Positions 58,838-64,000 of a DNA stretch of 64,000 nt are shown in pieces (position 1 is the first letter of the stretch; every line of letters begins with the position of its first letter). The translations under genes and the position numbers were made by a program. Source of the stretch: Advenella mimigardefordensis DPN7 (lineage in GTDB: Bacteria > Pseudomonadota > Gammaproteobacteria > Burkholderiales > Burkholderiaceae_B); contig NZ_CP003915.1 in the NCBI RefSeq assembly GCF_000521505.1, positions 1,054,001-1,118,000 on the forward strand, in the 5' to 3' direction. The notes beneath the pieces were generated by a model that did no database searches, was not told the origin of the DNA, and saw nothing but the letters and a program-made list of their open reading frames with translations.

Positions 58838-59647
58838 ATGATTACGCCAAGCGCCCGTATTACCAATTTTATCGCTAACCTGATTATGCTGTTGGCGGTC
58901 GTGGTAATGCTTGGCGCCGGCGGCTACTGGCTGATTCATCGGCCCATGTTCAATCTGAGCCGCATTGTGATTGAGCCAATGAAGGGCAATAAGCTGGAGT
59001 ATGTGTCGCCGGCCAGTATTCAGCAGACGATTGCGGGCAAATTGCAGGGTAATTTCTTCACCATCAATCTGCCGGAAGCGAAAAAACTGTTTGAGCAATC
59101 GCCCTGGGTGCGCCATGCCGATATCACCCGCGTCTGGCCCGATGGTTTGTTGCTCAAGATTGAGGAGCAGGAGCCGTTTGCGTACTGGAATGAGCGGCAG
59201 ATGATCAATACCTGGGGCGAGGTCTTTACTGCCAATCAGGCGGAGTTGCCTGAGGATGCGGATTTACCACAGTTTAACGGGCCGGCCGGATCTGAAATGC
59301 TGGTGGTACAGCGTTATGCCGAGCTGGTGCGCTGGCTGGCACCGCTTAATTTGGGTGTAGATGAGATTACGCTTAGTGATCGCTATGCATGGCGTGTAGA
59401 ATTGAACGATAATACCAAACTGGTATTGGGCAGGGACCCTGGGGCCGATGCACTAAACCCACATGGCGGGCAGGGTGCGGTATCATTCGCATCTACGATT
59501 GAACGTTTTGTTCAGGCGTGGCCTGTTTTAAAAGAAAAGGTAGGTGGCCGGCAGATTGCACAGGTGGACTTGCGTTATACCAAAGGTTTTGCCATCACCT
59601 TCGAGCCGGCAGCGACAACACAATCGGATAGTAAAGAGAAAAAATGA
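58838..59647 (+). CDS. ftsQ: Cell division protein FtsQ
   Basis: A bitopic protein of 269 residues: membrane segment FIANLIMLLAVVVMLGAGGYW (about 10-30, quoted in part), the POTRA domain (NLSRIVIEPMKGNKLEYVSP, IQQTIAGKLQGNFFTINL, WVRHADITRVWPDGLLLKIEE) and a beta domain with the WNERQMINTWGEVF block. It bridges FtsL/FtsB and the cytoplasmic divisome. The ATG directly follows the ddlB stop. Confidence 0.93.
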   Translation: MITPSARITNFIANLIMLLAVVVMLGAGGYWLIHRPMFNLSRIVIEPMKGNKLEYVSPASIQQTIAGKLQGNFFTINLPEAKKLFEQSPWVRHADITRVWPDGLLLKIEEQEPFAYWNERQMINTWGEVFTANQAELPEDADLPQFNGPAGSEMLVVQRYAELVRWLAPLNLGVDEITLSDRYAWRVELNDNTKLVLGRDPGADALNPHGGQGAVSFASTIERFVQAWPVLKEKVGGRQIAQVDLRYTKGFAITFEPAATTQSDSKEKK

Positions 59648-60873
59648 CTCGTGACCTAAAGGACCTCATCGTTGCTTTAGACATAGGCACCAGCAAAGTG
59701 GTGGCAGTGGTGGCTGAAGCGTTGCCTGAAGAAGGGCGCTTTGAAGTAATCGGGCTTGGACAGCACGAATCCAAGGGCATGCGCAAAGGTGTCGTGGTTA
59801 ATATTGAATCCACGGTCAATTCCATTCAGCGCGCCCTGGAAGAGGCTGAGCTGATGGCCGATTGCAAAATCCGTGAAGTGTATACGGGCATTGCCGGCAA
59901 CCACATTACCAGCTTCAACTCCAGCGGTATGGTGGCGGTCAAGGACAAGGAAGTGTCGGAAGCCGATGTGGCGCGCGTGATTGAAACCGCCAAGGCCGTC
60001 AACATTCCAACCGATCATCAGGTGCTGCATGTGCTGACCCAGCAGTTTATCGTTGATTCTCAGGAAGATATCCGCCAGCCTGTCGGCATGAGCGGCATTC
60101 GGCTGGAAGTGCGCGTGCATATTGTGACCGGTGCGGTCAGCGCTGCGCAGAACATTGTCAAATGCGTCCGTCGTTGCGGGCTGGAAGTGCAGGACCTGAT
60201 TTTACAGCCGCTGGCCTCGTCCATGGTTTGCCTGACCAATGATGAAAAGGAACTCGGCGTTGTGCTGGTCGATATCGGCGCCGGCACCACCGACATCGCC
60301 ATTTTCACCGGTGGCGCCATTCGTCACACCACCGTACTGCCGGTATCGGGCGATCAGGTAACCAGCGATATTGCGGCCATGCTGCGCACGCCGACACCCG
60401 ACGCCGAAGAGATCAAATTGCGTTACGGGATTGCCAAGCAGGTACTGGCCAATCCCGATGAACTGATTGAAGTGCCCGGTCTGGGCGACCGCGATGTGCG
60501 CCGTGTCAAGCGACAAACGCTGGGCGCCGTCATCGAGCCACGTATCGAAGAGCTGTTCATGATGGTGCAACAGGTTGTGCGTGACTCAGGCTACGAAGAT
60601 CTGATTGCTTCGGGTGTGGTGTTGACTGGCGGTACTGCACTCATGCCCGGTATTGTCGAACTGGCCGAAGATGTCTTTCTCAAGCCGGTGCGCGTTGCTG
60701 TTCCCGACTACCGCGGCAGTCTTGCCGACATGGTGCGCAACCCGCGGTTTTCCACCGTCATGGGCTTGTTAACCGAAGCGCGTGTACAGCGTTTGCGCGG
60801 CGGTAAAATTAAGCAACAAAATGGCACGCTAAAAGATATCATTTCCCGCATGAAAGAGTGGTTTATGAATTAG
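59644..60873 (+). CDS. ftsA: Cell division protein FtsA
   Basis: A 409-residue actin-like ATPase tethering FtsZ to the membrane. Motifs: IVALDIGTSKVVAVVAE (phosphate 1), the 1C domain between about 85 and 165, LVDIGAGTTDIAIFTGG (phosphate 2), VVLTGGTALMPGIVELAE (adenosine) and a C-terminal amphipathic helix ending ISRMKEWFMN that inserts into the membrane. Four-base overlap with ftsQ. Confidence 0.95.
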   Translation: MTRDLKDLIVALDIGTSKVVAVVAEALPEEGRFEVIGLGQHESKGMRKGVVVNIESTVNSIQRALEEAELMADCKIREVYTGIAGNHITSFNSSGMVAVKDKEVSEADVARVIETAKAVNIPTDHQVLHVLTQQFIVDSQEDIRQPVGMSGIRLEVRVHIVTGAVSAAQNIVKCVRRCGLEVQDLILQPLASSMVCLTNDEKELGVVLVDIGAGTTDIAIFTGGAIRHTTVLPVSGDQVTSDIAAMLRTPTPDAEEIKLRYGIAKQVLANPDELIEVPGLGDRDVRRVKRQTLGAVIEPRIEELFMMVQQVVRDSGYEDLIASGVVLTGGTALMPGIVELAEDVFLKPVRVAVPDYRGSLADMVRNPRFSTVMGLLTEARVQRLRGGKIKQQNGTLKDIISRMKEWFMN

Positions 60874-61196
60874 AATACACAATAGGCTGGAACATTTGTT
60901 CCGGCCGTAGCCGCAAGGGACGTGTTTCATGTCCCTTATGGTGTTTTTACGGTGATGTGTTAACGCAAAGGCAGCGGTAACATAGCACTATGACCGCAGA
61001 GCAGTTAAGTAGCACGCAGTTGTAGACAAGACCGCCAGGCAGGGCGGAATCAACTGCCATACAATGGCCGGGCAGGTGGCCATGGAGACGGTTCAAGTAC
61101 GATGCGAGACAGGCGCTGGCATTGTTTTTGAGACGGTTTCCGAAAAACGCAGTGGCACTTTTCGTTAATACGTTTCGGAATACAGGAGTTGGGAAT
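60874..61196 (+). other. ftsA-ftsZ intergenic region with two stem-loops
   Basis: Two hairpins lie here: GGCTGGAAC/GTTCCGGCC (about 60883-60905), and AAGGGAC (60915-60921) with GTCCCTT (60931-60937) followed five bases later by a T-run (GTGTTTTTAC). The second is terminator-like and may lower ftsZ read-through. The remaining ~240 bp probably carry ftsZ promoters, as in other bacteria; no clear -35/-10 pair is seen. Confidence 0.5.
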
Positions 61197-62420
61197 ATGG
61201 ACTTTCAATTATTGGACGATAGCAGTAACAGCGGTACCGTGATCAAGGTGATCGGGGTGGGCGGCGCAGGTGGCAATGCCATTTCACACATGATGCGGGC
61301 CGGTCTTAAGGGTGTGGATTTTATCTGCGCAAACACAGATATGCAGGCGCTGATCGCGACCGAAGCGCCGGTTCAGATTCGTCTGGGTCGTAGCGGTTTG
61401 GGCGCCGGTGCCAAACCTGAACAGGGTCGTGCTGCAGCAGAAACGGCTCGTGAAGAAATTCGCGCCGCGCTCAATGGCGCAAATATGGTCTTCATTACTG
61501 CCGGTATGGGCGGTGGTACAGGGACGGGCGCAGGTCCCGTAGTGGCTGAAGTGGCCAAGGAACTGGGTATCCTTACCGTTGGTGTTGTCACAAAACCTTT
61601 TTCCTTCGAAGGCACTAAACGATTGCGCGCTGCCGAAGAAGGCATTGCCGATTTGTCCAAACACGTTCATTCCCTGATCGTGGTACTGAACGAAAAGCTG
61701 TATGAACTGATGGGTGACGATGCTTCTCAGGACGACTGCTTCAAGGAAGCCGATAACGTGCTGTACAACGCCTGCGCAGGTATTGCAGAAATCATCAATG
61801 TCCAGGGTAATATCAACGTCGACTTCGAAGACGTGAAAACCATTATGGGCGAACATGGCCAGGCAATGATGGGTACTGCCGTCGCTTCCGGCGCCGACCG
61901 TGCGCGTATCGCTGCAGAAAATGCGATCGCCTGCCCGCTGCTCGAAGGTGTGGATCTGAACGGTGCACGTGGCCTGCTGGTCAACATTACCGCCAGCCGT
62001 TCACTCAAAATGAGCGAAACCCGTCTGATCAACGAAATCATCAGCAGCTATGCCGCCAAAGATGCCACTATTATTGTTGGTAGCGCCTATGATGATGAGA
62101 TGGCCGACGAACTGCGCGTGACCGTTGTGGCTACCGGTCTGGGTCGCAAGCAGCCGGAACTGGTTGTCAATAACGGTGCCGATGTCGAGTTTGAAGCATT
62201 AACGGGAACGCACGGCGGCAACACCGATCTGTACGGTGGCAGCTTCCTGAATCAGCCTAGCGGTGGCCGTGCGCCCGTACCGCCTACCGTGATTCGTTCT
62301 GGTCGTGGTGGTGCGGCTGCGCCTAACAAGGCACAGTTTGAACAGCAGGTTCGTGCAATGGAATCGTCTGGTGTCGAGCGTTTCGACATCCCGGCTTTCC
62401 TGCGTAAACAAGCCGACTGA
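61197..62420 (+). CDS. ftsZ: Cell division protein FtsZ
   Basis: A 407-residue tubulin-like GTPase that forms the Z-ring. Motifs: VIGVGGAGGNAISHMM, AGMGGGTGTGAGPVVAEV (tubulin signature, about 100-117), NVDFEDVKTIM, and a C-terminal linker rich in Gly/Arg ending in the conserved peptide ERFDIPAFLRKQAD that binds FtsA and ZipA. AGGAG precedes the ATG at 61197; the open frame further upstream lacks homology. Confidence 0.96.
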   Translation: MDFQLLDDSSNSGTVIKVIGVGGAGGNAISHMMRAGLKGVDFICANTDMQALIATEAPVQIRLGRSGLGAGAKPEQGRAAAETAREEIRAALNGANMVFITAGMGGGTGTGAGPVVAEVAKELGILTVGVVTKPFSFEGTKRLRAAEEGIADLSKHVHSLIVVLNEKLYELMGDDASQDDCFKEADNVLYNACAGIAEIINVQGNINVDFEDVKTIMGEHGQAMMGTAVASGADRARIAAENAIACPLLEGVDLNGARGLLVNITASRSLKMSETRLINEIISSYAAKDATIIVGSAYDDEMADELRVTVVATGLGRKQPELVVNNGADVEFEALTGTHGGNTDLYGGSFLNQPSGGRAPVPPTVIRSGRGGAAAPNKAQFEQQVRAMESSGVERFDIPAFLRKQAD

Positions 62421-63003
62421 TCGCGGTTTTCTTCCCAACATGGTGTCCGGGCCGCTGCCCGGTCCGGACCCGTTCGCTCCCTGAAAACGGCGTCAGTCAT
62501 AAAAAACGCCTCTTCTGAACTGCGCCCTGAACTGCACCCCAAAAGTTGGACATTGATCCAGCCCCTGGGGTGTTTTTTATGGAAAGGCCTGTCAGATTTC
62601 AGACGCCAATTGAAACAGTTTTGCTGCCAATCGGCGGCTTTTAAGCGCAAATCAGAGTAAAATACTCGGAAACGTCACGTGTCAGCCGACATTATGCATT
62701 GAAGCCTGGCTTTGGCAGCCCGGTACGGGCAGCAAACCCGCTCCAGTGCAGCGGTTCCAGGGCAATGGGACGCCATTTGTTTCGGCCACATTAGTTACCC
62801 TTGATCCTATTGTCGCAGGCTGCCACTAACGCGGCTGCGCGTTGTGCTTGCCACAAGTACGGTGGATGGCACCTTGTTTATGACGGTTCCCGCCATGCAT
62901 CAGGTCGCCTGCCCCCATTTCTGGTGAAGGTGCACGGCCAGTCCAGACATCCATCAAGGGTGCTCCCATGAACATAGTTACATTTTTGTAAGTTGAGAAT
63001 ACG
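62421..63003. other. Long ftsZ-lpxC intergenic region
   Basis: 583 bp without a recognisable gene. It contains a nested stem near 62448-62470 (GTCCGG...CCGGAC), a terminator at 62535-62578, and a TAAAAT box near 62658 that could be part of an lpxC promoter. Longest internal open frames are short and lack start sites. Confidence 0.5.
62535..62578 (+). terminator. Terminator after ftsZ, resembling an IS end
   Basis: CACCCCA (62535-62541) pairs with TGGGGTG (62566-62572), with an inner TGGA/TCCA helix, followed by TTTTTT. The left arm lies in TGAACTGCACCCCAAAAG, which looks like the terminal sequence of some IS3-family elements; no transposase remains. Confidence 0.6.
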
Positions 63004-63927
63004 ATGCTACGACAAAGAACCATTAAGAATCTGGTGAAAACCACCGGCGTCGGCGTGCATTCAGGTCGCAGGGTTGAAATTACATTACGGCCTGCTCAAG
63101 CCAACACGGGTATTATTTTCCATCGGGTCGATACGCCCGAGGTGGTGGACCTGCCGGCAGCGGCGGACAAGGTAGGCGATACCCGGATGGCTTCGGTATT
63201 GCAGAACGGCAATGTGCGTGTGTCTACCGTAGAACACCTCATGTCAGCGCTGGCCGGCCTGGGTATTGACAATATTCACGTTGATTTGAATGCCGAAGAA
63301 GTGCCTATTATGGATGGCAGCGCAGGCACGTTTGTGTACCTGCTGCGCTCGGCTGGTATCCAGGAGCAGGAGGCGCCCAAGCGCTTTTTGCGCGTCCTGA
63401 AAACCGTAGAAGTGCACGAAGGCGAAGGGGAAAATGCAAAATGGGCCCGTCTGGAGCCCTATGCCGGCTTTGCGCTGGCCTTTTCTATCAATTTTCACCA
63501 CCCGGCCATCGATTCGACTGCCAGTTTTGCTGAAGTGGACTTTGCGCGTGATTCTTACACACGGGAAATTGCCCGCGCCCGTACTTTCGGTTTTGCCCAG
63601 GAAGTGGAAGCCCTGCGCGCCCATGGTCTGGCACGGGGTGGTAGTCTGGACAACGCCATTGTGATGGATGAGTTCCGCATTCTGAATGCGGACGGCCTGC
63701 GTTACGATGACGAGTTCGTCAAGCACAAGATTCTGGACGCCATTGGCGACCTGTATCTGATCGGTCATCCGCTGCTGGCCCGTTATGTGGCCTGCAAATC
63801 CGGCCATGCGTTAAATAACAAGCTGGCGCGTACGCTGCTGGCGCAGCCGGATGCGTATGAGATCATTACCTATGATTCGGCAGCCGCTGCGGCCGATGCA
63901 GTTAGTCAGGACTGGCGTCTGGCCTGA
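63004..63927 (+). CDS. lpxC: UDP-3-O-acyl-N-acetylglucosamine deacetylase
   Basis: A 307-residue zinc enzyme catalysing the committed step of lipid A synthesis. Motifs: [20 protein letters not shown] (start), [17 protein letters not shown] with a zinc His, [23 protein letters not shown], and [17 protein letters not shown] with zinc His/Asp. Size fits the family. Common location downstream of ftsZ. Confidence 0.96.
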   Translation: MLRQRTIKNLVKTTGVGVHSGRRVEITLRPAQANTGIIFHRVDTPEVVDLPAAADKVGDTRMASVLQNGNVRVSTVEHLMSALAGLGIDNIHVDLNAEEVPIMDGSAGTFVYLLRSAGIQEQEAPKRFLRVLKTVEVHEGEGENAKWARLEPYAGFALAFSINFHHPAIDSTASFAEVDFARDSYTREIARARTFGFAQEVEALRAHGLARGGSLDNAIVMDEFRILNADGLRYDDEFVKHKILDAIGDLYLIGHPLLARYVACKSGHALNNKLARTLLAQPDAYEIITYDSAAAAADAVSQDWRLA

Positions 63928-64000
63928 TTCTTTTCCAGAATCCGGGCCAGCGTCTCAGCCAGTTGCTGGTTATCCGTGCTTTGTTGCAGTTCAAGCAGGG
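63906..64000 (-). CDS. C-terminus of a convergent gene cut by the window edge
   Basis: On the minus strand a frame enters from the window edge and ends at TGA (63908-63906), giving about 30 helical, polar residues: [17 protein letters not shown] then [13 protein letters not shown]. It overlaps the lpxC end by 22 bases in opposite direction. A DUF721 protein convergent with lpxC is common in this lineage, and the composition would fit; too little is present to be sure that this is coding. Confidence 0.4.
   Translation of the reverse strand, partial: LLELQQSTDNQQLAETLARILEKNQARRQS

Noticed and set aside
57938..59116. 392-codon minus-strand open frame
   Set aside because: Shadow of ddlB and ftsQ; His/Gln/Arg-rich without family motifs.

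Overview
The window is a chromosomal segment of a Gram-negative betaproteobacterium, most likely of the family Alcaligenaceae (order Burkholderiales); Advenella is my guess. Supporting this are a complete division and cell-wall (dcw) cluster with murE and murF fused into one gene, an lpxC gene for lipid A synthesis, a beta-type rnpB and moderately GC-rich coding sequence. The assignment rests on gene content and remembered family sequences, not on a search.

Layout. 1-8.4 kb: the end of ilvD, a flavin-reductase-like protein, ppc, a DUF4239 membrane protein and an aconitase-family enzyme with swapped domain order. 7.9-18.2 kb: a nitrate assimilation locus. The ANTAR regulator nasT (minus) diverges from nrtA-nrtB-nrtD-nirB-nirD-nasA-cobA. 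The leader between them holds a palindromic NtrC-like site, a -24/-12 sigma-54 promoter, two hairpins with AnnGnn hexaloops, and a terminator whose 5' arm overlaps the second hairpin. The layout predicts nitrogen-limitation control of initiation plus NasT-controlled antitermination.

18.4-19.6 kb: the most unusual part. Three tandem copies of a ~290 bp unit each encode a 25-residue hydrophobic peptide behind a perfect AAGGAGG site. On the opposite strand each has a consensus promoter (TTGACA, 17 bp, TAAATT) and a UUCG-loop terminator that would produce a ~160 nt RNA covering the whole peptide gene. This is the architecture of the E. coli Ibs/Sib type I toxin-antitoxin loci, and the peptide ends resemble Ibs.

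19.7-27.7 kb: a BaeSR-like two-component system diverging from a tripartite RND efflux operon, whose adaptor gene has a likely frameshift near its 3' end. 27.8-39.7 kb: two carbohydrate or small-polyol regions. The first is a LacI regulator with two operator-like sites and an operon of a HisD-family dehydrogenase, an SDR, an MFS transporter and a zinc alcohol dehydrogenase. The second is an L-fucose oxidative operon (fuconate dehydratase, fuconolactonase, L-fucose dehydrogenase, mutarotase, FucP) with a divergent GntR regulator; its SDR has Asn in place of the catalytic Lys.

39.8-64 kb: housekeeping genes. These are a SWIB protein, pyrC, an O-methyltransferase, uup, the RNase P RNA, then mraZ-rsmH-ftsL-ftsI-murEF-mraY-murD-ftsW-murG-murC-ddlB-ftsQ-ftsA-ftsZ with overlapping or abutting genes, followed by lpxC and the tail of a convergent gene cut by the window edge.
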